Source: an uncultured Paracoccaceae bacterium
GTDB lineage: Bacteria > Pseudomonadota > Alphaproteobacteria > Rhodobacterales > Rhodobacteraceae
Direction of reading: 5' to 3'
Length of the DNA stretch: 5,019 nt
Assembly (NCBI GenBank): GCA_937900975.1
Contig: CALCPC010000855.1
Span: 1-5,019, forward strand
Made by a program: the position numbers and the translations under genes. The notes under the pieces were generated by a model that was given only the letters and a program-made list of their open reading frames with translations, made no database searches and had not been told where the DNA came from. Positions 1 through 5,019 of the stretch are shown one piece after another; the first letter of the stretch is position 1; each line of letters begins with the position of its first letter.

Positions 1-502
1 CAGACGGGTGCGAATCGAAGTCATATCCCTCCGTCTTCCCGGTCAAGGCACAGACCCCAAGTCTGAGCGCTAAGCCCAACTCACCAAGCAGCATCACTTC
101 CCACAGAATATAGTAAGCTGGCCAATCCTCGGCCGTCTCGATCCGGTCGAGCAGGTCCTCGGTGGCGCCGAACAGCGTCGGATGCGCCTCCCGCTCGGGC
201 AGGAAAGTCGCGGCCATCGCTGTCAGGGTCGAAAGCCCGGCCAGCCGGGCGCGGTCGCCCAGGATTTCGGTGCGCGCGCGCACAGGCTCAACCGTGAAAT
301 TGCCAAGATGCCCCTCCAAGCGCGCCTTCCACGTCACGGAAAGCCCGGCACCCGGTTGCAAGATCGGGGTCCAGCGGCGCGACGCACCGCCGCGGACCAG
401 ACCCGCGTGCCGTCCATGCGCGCGGCTGAACACATCGATTATGGCCGCCGCCTCCCCATGGCGGCGGACCGACAGCAGGATCGCCTCATCGGTCCATTGC
501 AT
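1..502 (-). CDS. recO: DNA repair protein RecO, N-terminal 167 codons (3' end beyond window)
   Basis: RecO works with RecF and RecR in the cytoplasm, helping load RecA onto SSB-coated single-stranded DNA and annealing complementary strands. The frame from the ATG at 502-500 stays open to the window edge, giving 167 residues of a protein usually about 240 long. The N-terminus MQWTDEAILLSVRRHGE, then GRHAGLVRGG (30-39) and LQPGAGLSVTWKARLEGHLG (48-67), match the OB-fold domain of alphaproteobacterial RecO. LPERE (101-105) and CALTGKTEG (151-159) belong to the following helical and Cys-containing part. A purine-rich site (AGGGGG on the minus strand, 512-517) sits 9 nt upstream of the ATG. The gene starts 45 nt after the dehydratase stop and could be co-transcribed with it. 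In many alphaproteobacteria recO follows rnc-era; here the gene directly upstream is a dehydratase. Family recognition is by eye, but several conserved blocks agree. Confidence 0.93.
   Translation of the reverse strand, partial: MQWTDEAILLSVRRHGEAAAIIDVFSRAHGRHAGLVRGGASRRWTPILQPGAGLSVTWKARLEGHLGNFTVEPVRARTEILGDRARLAGLSTLTAMAATFLPEREAHPTLFGATEDLLDRIETAEDWPAYYILWEVMLLGELGLALRLGVCALTGKTEGYDFDSHPS
445..467. repeat. 8-bp perfect GC inverted repeat inside early recO
   Basis: CCGCCGCC at 445-452 and GGCGGCGG at 460-467 are perfect inverted copies around a 7-nt loop. In the recO mRNA the stem lies about 36-58 nt downstream of the start, over codons for Arg-Arg-His-Gly-Glu-Ala-Ala-Ala. No U-tract follows, so it is not an intrinsic terminator. 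It could be a chance product of GC-ending Arg and Ala codons. Confidence 0.5.
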
Positions 503-511
503 CGGTCGCCG

Positions 512-517
512 CCCCCT
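512..517 (-). promoter_or_regulatory. Ribosome binding site of recO
   Basis: The minus strand reads AAAGGGGG followed by 9 nt and the recO ATG at 502. This is the only purine-rich Shine-Dalgarno-like site near the start. It supports initiation at 502 rather than at the out-of-frame ATG at 545. Confidence 0.6.
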
Positions 518-527
518 TTGGACCCGA

Positions 528-545
528 ATGCGCTGCCGGGCGCAT
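528..545. repeat. 6-bp inverted repeat in the dehydratase-recO gap
   Basis: ATGCGC at 528-533 and GCGCAT at 540-545 are perfect inverted copies with a 6-nt loop. The repeat begins two bases after the dehydratase stop codon and ends ten bases before the recO Shine-Dalgarno site. There is no T-run on the recO side, so a rho-independent terminator is unlikely. It may be a weak intercistronic mRNA structure or chance. Confidence 0.45.
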
Positions 546-547
546 GG

Positions 548-1546
548 TCAGACCGGGTGGCTGAGCGCCTGCGCCAAAACCGCATCCGCCACATTGCCGC
601 CGGTCGCGACCGCGATCACCGTTTCGGTCGACAGCGCATCCGGCTGGAACAACGCCGCCGCCAAAGCGGCGGCGCCACCAGGCTCTAACACCAGTTTCAG
701 GTGGCGCAAGGCCAGCGCCATGGCGGCCAGACATGCGTCATCGGTCACCACAAGGCCGGCACCAGCCAGGCGGTCCAGCACGGGCAGCGTGACGGCGCCC
801 GGGCTTTGCGTCAGGATGGCGTCGCAAATCGACCCGCCGGTGGCTGCGTTGCGCACCCGGCGACCGGTGGCCAGTGACCGGGCCATATCGTCAAAGCCCT
901 CAGGCTCAACCGTGCGGACCGTCAGCCGCGGGTCGGCTTCTGTGGCCAGCGCGATGCCCGCGCTCAGCCCACCGCCGCCGCAGCACACCAAGATCTCCGC
1001 CGGGCCGCCCTGGTAGGCGGCCGCGATCTCAAGCCCCGCAGTGCCCTGGCCAGCGATGACATGGATGTGGTCATAGGGTGGGATCATGGTCAGGCCACGC
1101 GCGTCGGCAAGGGCGCGTGCGTGACCCTCGCGCTTTTCGCCAAGACTGCGGTCGATCAGGATCACCTCGGCGCCAAACGCGCGGGTGGCGGCGATCTTGG
1201 GCGCCGGCGCATCGCTTGGCATCACGATGGTGCACGGCGCCCCGAAGGCGCGGGCGGCAAAGGCAAGCCCCTGCGCATGGTTGCCCGAGGAGCTTCCGAT
1301 CACGCCCCGCGCCCGCACCGCGGGGGGCAGGGCCGACACCGCCGACCAGGCGCCACGAAACTTGAAAGAGCCTGTGTGCTGCAGACACTCTGCCTTGACA
1401 AGAACTTGACGTCCGGCGATCCGGTCCAACGCCTCGGCCGACAGCAGGGGCGTCTCGCGGGCATGGCCGGCAAGGCGCCCGGCCGCGGCATCAATCTCGC
1501 GCCGGTCGGGGGCGATGTCGGTGGGCAGACTTAAGGTTGCTGTCAT
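548..1546 (-). CDS. PLP-dependent threonine/serine dehydratase (fold type II, no ACT domain)
   Basis: This is a cytoplasmic PLP enzyme of the threonine dehydratase/serine racemase group, expected to deaminate L-threonine or L-serine (or a related beta-hydroxy amino acid) to a 2-oxo acid and ammonia. The 332 residues show the PLP lysine in TGSFKFRG (Lys62), the cofactor-contacting SSSGNHAQG (85-93), the phosphate-binding loop CGGGGLSAG (189-197), EPGGAAAL (288-295) and the C-terminal ATGGN (314-318). Glu214 and Asp220 in VEPEGFDD have the spacing of the divalent-cation ligands of serine racemases. There is no C-terminal ACT regulatory domain, so it resembles the short catabolic enzymes rather than biosynthetic, isoleucine-inhibited IlvA. 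The ATG at 1546 overlaps the hydrolase stop as ATGA; the upstream extension of the frame is hydrolase sequence in another frame. No good Shine-Dalgarno site is visible, consistent with translational coupling. Alternatives are serine racemase, threo-3-hydroxyaspartate dehydratase or an EutB-like hydroxyectoine-pathway dehydratase; the sequence alone does not fix the substrate. Confidence 0.9.
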   Translation of the reverse strand: MTATLSLPTDIAPDRREIDAAAGRLAGHARETPLLSAEALDRIAGRQVLVKAECLQHTGSFKFRGAWSAVSALPPAVRARGVIGSSSGNHAQGLAFAARAFGAPCTIVMPSDAPAPKIAATRAFGAEVILIDRSLGEKREGHARALADARGLTMIPPYDHIHVIAGQGTAGLEIAAAYQGGPAEILVCCGGGGLSAGIALATEADPRLTVRTVEPEGFDDMARSLATGRRVRNAATGGSICDAILTQSPGAVTLPVLDRLAGAGLVVTDDACLAAMALALRHLKLVLEPGGAAALAAALFQPDALSTETVIAVATGGNVADAVLAQALSHPV

Positions 1547-2391
1547 GGCGTTGTCCGGGCGAGAAAGGCATCGATGGCCGCGGTGGCCGCGGGTGCGTCG
1601 AGGAACGGGACATGCCCGCGATCCGGCACTTCCGTCAGGGTCACAGCCGGGTTGCGCGCGGCCATCTCGGCCGCGACTGGCGCGGACAGGATGTCCGAAT
1701 TGGCGCCGCGCAGGCAAAGAACGGGCACCGGACCCACGGCCTCGAACAACGGCCAAAGGTCGAGCGTCGGGTTCTCGGCATCGAAATCCTTCAAAAACGC
1801 GTCGCGCAGCGCAGGATCGTAGGACAGCACCGGCTTGCCGCCATCGTCATGCGCCATCGCGCGGGCGGCGGTTTGCCAAATGCCAAGATCCGTGCCCGGA
1901 AAATCGGCGGCGTAGGCGGATTGAAGCTGCCGGGCCAGCGTGTCGAAATCGGGCGCGGTGTAGGCGCGGCCAAGATAGTTGGCGATGCGCTTCATCCCCG
2001 CCCCTTCGACCACCGCGCCGACATCGTTCAGGATCAATCCCGTCAGCAGTCCAGGCCGCGTGGCCGCCAGAACCATGCCAAGAAACCCCCCGCGCGAGGT
2101 GCCAAGGACGGCAACCTGCGACAGCCCCAGATGATCGAGCAACGCCGCAGCGTCCGCGGCCTCAACCGGAACCTGATAACTCTCAACCGGGTTCGGCGCC
2201 CAGTCCGAGCGTCCCCGCCCCCGGCTGTCAAGCCGCAGAACCCGGTAGCGCGGCGCCAGATGGGCGGCGATGGCGTCGAAATCGCGGGCGTCGCGGGTCA
2301 GCCCGGCAAGACAAAGCACCGGAAAGCCCGCCCCCGCATCGGTGTAGCCGAGCGTCAGCCCATCTTGAGTTTCAAAGCGCTTCTCGGTCAT
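1543..2391 (-). CDS. alpha/beta-fold hydrolase (Ser-Asp-His)
   Basis: This 282-residue protein has no visible signal peptide and is presumably cytoplasmic. It has the full alpha/beta-hydrolase layout: the oxyanion-hole region LCLAGLTRDARDF (26-38), RLDSRGRGRSD (53-63), the nucleophile elbow GTSRGG (97-102, Ser99), a cap region at about 125-215, the acid in RGANSDIL (Asp233) and the catalytic His260 in DRGHVPFLD. The serine nucleophile argues for esterase, lactonase or C-C hydrolase chemistry. It argues against a fluoroacetate or haloalkane dehalogenase, which use Asp at this position. The start MTEKRFETQDG at 2391 is chosen because the longer open frame runs back through the dehalogenase gene in another frame; a weak CAGG lies 7 nt upstream. 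It begins 40 nt after the dehalogenase stop, and its own stop overlaps the dehydratase start by 4 nt (ATGA). The family is secure, the substrate unknown. Confidence 0.88.
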   Translation of the reverse strand: MTEKRFETQDGLTLGYTDAGAGFPVLCLAGLTRDARDFDAIAAHLAPRYRVLRLDSRGRGRSDWAPNPVESYQVPVEAADAAALLDHLGLSQVAVLGTSRGGFLGMVLAATRPGLLTGLILNDVGAVVEGAGMKRIANYLGRAYTAPDFDTLARQLQSAYAADFPGTDLGIWQTAARAMAHDDGGKPVLSYDPALRDAFLKDFDAENPTLDLWPLFEAVGPVPVLCLRGANSDILSAPVAAEMAARNPAVTLTEVPDRGHVPFLDAPAATAAIDAFLARTTP

Positions 2392-2431
2392 GGTCGGGCC
2401 TGCGTTTTCGGGGTCACGGGCGGCGGAAGCG

Positions 2432-3115
2432 TCAGGGTCGGGCGAGCGCGGGGATATCGCTGAGGTCGGGCAGCGTGCGCTCAGGTATCCAGGGCAAACG
2501 GTCCACGGGCTCCCCCCGCCGGTTGACCCAAACCGTGCGGAAACCATAGCCCGCCGCGGCGGCCACATCCCAGCCGTTGGATGAGACGAACAGGACCGAC
2601 GTGCGATCCAAATCGAAGGTCTGCCCGACCAAATCGTAAACCCGCGCGTCGGGTTTGAAAATGCCGACCGATGCAACCGACAGCACGGCGTCCAGATGCT
2701 GGGCAATCCCGGCACTTTCAACCGCGCCCGACAGCATCTCTGGCGCGCCATTGGATAGGATCGCGGTGACAAAGCCCTCAGATTTAAGCGTGGCCAGCAT
2801 GTCCGGCACTTCCCGATAGGCCTCAAGCTCCCAATAAAGGGCCAGCAAACGCTCCCGCAAGGCGGCATCGCCGCCCAGGTCGTGCGCTTCAAGCGCAAAG
2901 TCCAGCGCCTCGGTCGTGACGGTCCAGAAATCGGTGTAGGCGCCAGCGATGGCGCGGATCCAACTGTATTGCAGCTGTTTTTGGCGCCATGTCTCGGCCA
3001 GCGCGGACCACACGGCGGCAAAAGCGTCGCGCCCCGGCTCTTCCGCAGCCCGGCGCGCCGCGGCGGCAACGTCAAAAAGCGTGCCATAGGCGTCGAATAC
3101 GCAAGCCTTGATCAT
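2432..3115 (-). CDS. L-2-haloacid dehalogenase (haloacid dehalogenase type II)
   Basis: Enzymes of this HAD-superfamily group hydrolyse L-2-haloalkanoic acids to D-2-hydroxy acids by way of an aspartyl-ester intermediate in the cytoplasm. The 227-residue length is normal. The start MIKACVFDAYGTLFDV carries the nucleophile Asp8 and Thr12. WRQKQLQYSW holds Arg44, ILSNG holds Ser121 and Asn122, GIFKPDARVY holds Lys154 and Tyr160, and FVSSNGWD holds Ser178, Asn180 and Asp183. These match the full set of catalytic and substrate-contact residues known for characterised L-2-haloacid dehalogenases (Asp10, Thr14, Arg41, Ser118, Lys151, Tyr157, Ser175, Asn177, Asp180 in the Pseudomonas YL enzyme), so the gene looks intact and active. 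The ATG at 3115 has a strong AGGAGG site 6 nt upstream. It lies 56 nt after the peptidase stop. The true substrate could be a natural marine haloacid or another 2-substituted acid. Confidence 0.93.
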   Translation of the reverse strand: MIKACVFDAYGTLFDVAAAARRAAEEPGRDAFAAVWSALAETWRQKQLQYSWIRAIAGAYTDFWTVTTEALDFALEAHDLGGDAALRERLLALYWELEAYREVPDMLATLKSEGFVTAILSNGAPEMLSGAVESAGIAQHLDAVLSVASVGIFKPDARVYDLVGQTFDLDRTSVLFVSSNGWDVAAAAGYGFRTVWVNRRGEPVDRLPWIPERTLPDLSDIPALARP

Positions 3116-3121
3116 CGCGCC

Positions 3122-3127
3122 CCTCCT
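3122..3127 (-). promoter_or_regulatory. Strong Shine-Dalgarno site of the dehalogenase gene
   Basis: The minus strand carries a perfect AGGAGG with a 6-nt spacer to the ATG at 3115. It is the best ribosome binding site in the window and fixes the dehalogenase start. It also suggests independent, efficient initiation rather than coupling to the upstream peptidase gene. Confidence 0.8.
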
Positions 3128-3171
3128 CGCCCGTCTCCGTTAGCCCAAGGCCGCGGGCGCTGGCAAGGGGA

Positions 3172-3906
3172 TCAGCCCGGCAGAAACCCCCGGAAGATCG
3201 CCCAGCCGCCCAAAGCGAAGGCGCCGGACATCGCGGCCCAGGCAAAAAGCCCGTTGATCGCCATGCCGACGTCCAGCGGCCGGCGCGCCATCGCGTGCGG
3301 GTTCAGGTCCTTCGCGGCCTTGAACGAGATCAGCGCGAACAGGAGGATCAGGAACGAAAACGACAGCACGCTATAGGCCACGATCAGAAGGCTGATCCCC
3401 ATCAGCGCGCGACGCACGCCCTCGGGCGCGAAACGGCCGAGCGTCAGCGCGGCGATCCGCCCGCCATCCAGCGGGTAGATCGGCAAAAGGTTAAACAGGT
3501 TCAGCGCGCCGGTGATGCTGGCAAACTGGACCAGGAACAACCCCGCGCCGGCGCTGGTCGTCGGCATCCCAAGCGCCAGCCGCCAGGCAGCGGCCATCGC
3601 GATCAAACAGATCCCAGGGCCCATGATGGTGATGAAAAGATCATGCGCCGGTGTCGCCGGCGGCCGGGCCGAGATCGCGACGCCGCCGACCAGCGGGATC
3701 AGCCGGAACCGGGCGTCGGAATGCCCGGCCACGCGGAACGCCGCGACATGCCCATATTCATGGACCACAACCGACAGGATCGCCAGCAAGATGCCGCTGC
3801 CGCCGGCGTGGATGGGCTGCGCGCCGCCGGGCGGCAACCAGCCGCCCCGCAGGAGCGCCCAGGTCATCGCCGCCACCGTGCCAAGCAGCGCCCATTCCAG
3901 GATCAA
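3172..3906 (-). CDS. Site-2-protease-type intramembrane metalloprotease (M50 family)
   Basis: This is a polytopic membrane protein that should bind zinc and cut substrates within the membrane. Numbered from the proposed TTG start it has 244 residues. HEYGH (49-53) is the HExxH zinc and catalytic motif inside a hydrophobic segment at about 39-57. FNLLPIYPLDGGRI (138-151) is the second S2P signature, with Asp147 as third zinc ligand. Other hydrophobic segments lie at about 1-20, 90-114, 122-143, 170-195 and 216-240. No PDZ or CBS domain is present, so this is a minimal form. The start is uncertain. TTG at 3906 overlaps the fabI stop as TTGA and keeps the first hydrophobic segment, with only a weak CAGG 10 nt upstream. 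ATG at 3867 would lose part of that segment. ATG at 3963 would overlap fabI by 61 nt and adds an Arg/His-rich stretch that looks like shadow sequence. The physiological substrate is unknown. Confidence 0.85.
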   Translation of the reverse strand: MILEWALLGTVAAMTWALLRGGWLPPGGAQPIHAGGSGILLAILSVVVHEYGHVAAFRVAGHSDARFRLIPLVGGVAISARPPATPAHDLFITIMGPGICLIAMAAAWRLALGMPTTSAGAGLFLVQFASITGALNLFNLLPIYPLDGGRIAALTLGRFAPEGVRRALMGISLLIVAYSVLSFSFLILLFALISFKAAKDLNPHAMARRPLDVGMAINGLFAWAAMSGAFALGGWAIFRGFLPG

Positions 3907-4691
3907 AGGTTTTCGACCTGCGGCATGCCGGTGACGTGATACCCGCCATCGACATACAGGCATTCCCCCGTTGTGCAGGCACCAAGATCGGACAAAAGGT
4001 ACACCGCCGCGCCGCCCACGGCCTCTAGCGTGCCGTTGGTGCGCAAGGGCGCGTTCATCTCACACGTTTTGAAGACCTTGCGCGCGCCCCCCACCGCGGC
4101 GCCTGCCAGGGTGCGCATCGGGCCTGCGCTGATCGCGTTCACGCGGATGCCATCCGGCCCAAGATCGTTGGCAAGATAGCGGACCGAGCATTCAAGCGCC
4201 GCCTTCGCCACCCCCATCACGTTGTAATTGGGCGTCACCCGCTGCGAGCCGATATAGCTGAGCGTCACAATCGATCCGCCCCCCGTCATCAAGGGCGCCG
4301 CGCGCCGGGTAAGATCGACCAGCGAATAACACGAAATATCGAGAGAGTTGGCAAAGTTCTGCCGGCTTGTGTTCATAAAGCGCCCGGTCAGCTCCGACTT
4401 GTCGGAAAAAGCGATGGCGTGGACGACGAAATCGAGGCTGCCCCACTCCTGCTCCAGCCGGTTGAACAGCGCGTCCATCAGTACGTCGTCCTGCACATCG
4501 GCGGGCATCACCAGCGTGCTGCCAACGCTTTCGGCCAGCGGGATGACCCGGCGGCTGAAACCGTCGCTTTGATAGGTGAAGGCCAGATCCGCCCCCTCGG
4601 CGGCGAGCGCTTTGGCGATCCCCCAGGCAATCGAGTGATCGTTGGCGACGCCCATGATCAACCCGCGCTTGCCCTGCATCAAGTCGGCCAT
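3903..4691 (-). CDS. fabI: Enoyl-[acyl-carrier-protein] reductase (NADH), FabI
   Basis: FabI reduces trans-2-enoyl-ACP to acyl-ACP, the last step of each elongation cycle in type II fatty-acid synthesis, in the cytoplasm. The 262 residues equal the usual length. The N-terminal nucleotide-binding segment is GLIMGVANDHSIAWGIA (10-26). The active site is Tyr146 (SYIG), Tyr156 and Lys163 (NYNVMGVAK, Tyr-x6-Lys), at the same numbers as in E. coli FabI. ISAGPMRTLA (187-196) and the C-terminal YVDGGYHV (246-253) are also typical. The start MADLMQGKRG at 4691 is chosen over an in-frame ATG at 4742 because it begins 4 nt after the fabB stop, has AGGGA 8 nt upstream, and the extra 17 residues are fabB sequence in another frame. 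Ala94 and Ala203 stand where E. coli has Gly93 and Phe203. Co-expression with fabB fits its role. Confidence 0.96.
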   Translation of the reverse strand: MADLMQGKRGLIMGVANDHSIAWGIAKALAAEGADLAFTYQSDGFSRRVIPLAESVGSTLVMPADVQDDVLMDALFNRLEQEWGSLDFVVHAIAFSDKSELTGRFMNTSRQNFANSLDISCYSLVDLTRRAAPLMTGGGSIVTLSYIGSQRVTPNYNVMGVAKAALECSVRYLANDLGPDGIRVNAISAGPMRTLAGAAVGGARKVFKTCEMNAPLRTNGTLEAVGGAAVYLLSDLGACTTGECLYVDGGYHVTGMPQVENL

Positions 4692-4695
4692 GATG

Positions 4696-5019
4696 TCAGT
4701 CCCTAAATTTACTGAGCGCGAGCGTTGCGTTCGTGCCACCAAAGCCGAAACTGTTGGTCAAGACAGTGTCATGGGCCACATCGTCCTGCCGAGATGTGGC
4801 GATTTCGGCGGGATCGAGCGCGGGATCAAGCTCTGTCACATTGATGCTGGGCGCGACATAGCCATCGCGCAGCATCAAGAGGCAATAGATCGTCTCATGC
4901 ACGCCCGTGGCGCCAAGCGAGTGGCCTGTCATCGATTTGGTGGACCCGATGACCGGCGTCTTGCCGGGGCCAAAGATCCGGCGGATCGCGTCGACCTCGG
5001 TCACGTCGCCGACCTTGGT
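4696..5019 (-). CDS. fabB: Beta-ketoacyl-ACP synthase I, C-terminal 107 residues (5' end beyond window)
   Basis: FabB condenses malonyl-ACP with acyl-ACP and is needed for elongating unsaturated intermediates. Only the C-terminal part is present; the frame runs open to the right edge and stops with TGA at 4698-4696. The visible fragment begins TKVGDVTEVDAIRRIFG, which matches the stretch just after the THGTS motif; the VGDVxE form is FabB-like rather than FabF-like. STKSMTGHSLGATG (fragment 26-39) carries the active-site Lys (28) and His (33), corresponding to Lys328 and His333 of E. coli FabB. SFGFGGTNATL (90-100) is the conserved C-terminal loop. The catalytic Cys and first His lie outside the window. 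The stop is 4 nt before fabI, forming a fab operon; in related bacteria fabA usually lies upstream of fabB, which cannot be seen here. Confidence 0.93.
   Translation of the reverse strand, partial: TKVGDVTEVDAIRRIFGPGKTPVIGSTKSMTGHSLGATGVHETIYCLLMLRDGYVAPSINVTELDPALDPAEIATSRQDDVAHDTVLTNSFGFGGTNATLALSKFRD
4700..4704 (-). promoter_or_regulatory. Ribosome binding site of fabI within the end of fabB
   Basis: AGGGA on the minus strand lies 8 nt before the fabI ATG and is formed by the last codons of fabB. It decides in favour of the 4691 start over the longer in-frame ATG at 4742 and supports coupled translation of fabB and fabI. Confidence 0.65.

Noticed and set aside
162..1016. Long plus-strand open frame antisense to recO and the dehydratase (284 codons)
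   Set aside because: Its product is Arg/Ser/Pro/Ala-rich with no recognisable motif, and it lies opposite two well-supported genes; GC-rich codon use commonly leaves such antisense frames open.
1547..1756. Upstream extension of the dehydratase frame
   Set aside because: It is the hydrolase C-terminus read in another frame; the ATGA start at 1546 gives a normal-length enzyme.
1543..2391. Hydrolase as a fluoroacetate or haloalkane dehalogenase, suggested by the neighbouring haloacid dehalogenase
   Set aside because: Those enzymes use an Asp nucleophile; this protein has Ser99 in GTSRGG.
1515..2549. Long plus-strand open frame antisense to the hydrolase (344 codons)
   Set aside because: The Arg/Pro-rich low-complexity translation and position fully opposite a clear alpha/beta hydrolase mark it as a shadow.
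2392..3087. Upstream extension of the hydrolase frame through the dehalogenase gene, suggesting a 514-residue fusion
   Set aside because: The extension is out-of-frame translation of the intact dehalogenase; the recognisable hydrolase begins at MTEKRF (2391).
3116..3171. Possible terminator hairpin between peptidase and dehalogenase
   Set aside because: Only a short imperfect stem (about 5 bp with a bulge) can be drawn and no T-run follows on the minus strand.
3295..3939. Plus-strand open frame opposite the membrane peptidase (214 codons)
   Set aside because: It is rich in Arg, Gln, Asp and Pro without motifs and lies antisense to a protein with both S2P signatures.
1..5019. Mobile element, CRISPR array, tRNA/rRNA gene or phage defence system
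   Set aside because: No transposase or integrase motif, no spaced direct repeats, no RNA gene pattern, and nearly every base is accounted for by seven ordinary bacterial genes.

Overview
The window is GC-rich and densely coding. All seven recognisable genes lie on the minus strand and are read from right to left. The protein sequences and the fabB-fabI pairing suggest an alphaproteobacterium, probably Rhodobacteraceae (Roseobacter/Paracoccus-like); this assignment rests on recognition of the sequences, not on a search. The left and right genes are both cut by the window edges.

Layout in transcription order: the 3' end of fabB (beta-ketoacyl-ACP synthase I) at 4696-5019; fabI (enoyl-ACP reductase) at 3903-4691; a compact M50/site-2-protease-type membrane peptidase at 3172-3906; an L-2-haloacid dehalogenase of the HAD superfamily at 2432-3115; an alpha/beta-fold serine hydrolase at 1543-2391; a PLP-dependent threonine/serine dehydratase at 548-1546; and the first 167 codons of recO (recombinational repair) at 1-502. 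Gaps are 4, -4, 56, 40, -4 and 45 nt. No gene-free stretch exceeds 60 nt, no convincing terminator or promoter was found, and all seven genes could share one transcript.

Functionally, fabB and fabI form a type II fatty-acid synthesis unit. The peptidase gene is joined to fabI by a 4-nt TTGA stop/start overlap. The dehalogenase, hydrolase and dehydratase look like a small-molecule catabolic or detoxification group, with hydrolase and dehydratase joined by an ATGA overlap. recO is housekeeping DNA repair, preceded by two small inverted repeats around its ribosome binding site.

I see no mobile element, CRISPR, RNA gene or plainly new system. The points most worth a second look are the dehalogenase-hydrolase-dehydratase grouping, the coupling of a minimal intramembrane protease to fabI, two residue changes at inhibitor-contact positions of FabI, and the inverted repeats bracketing the recO start.
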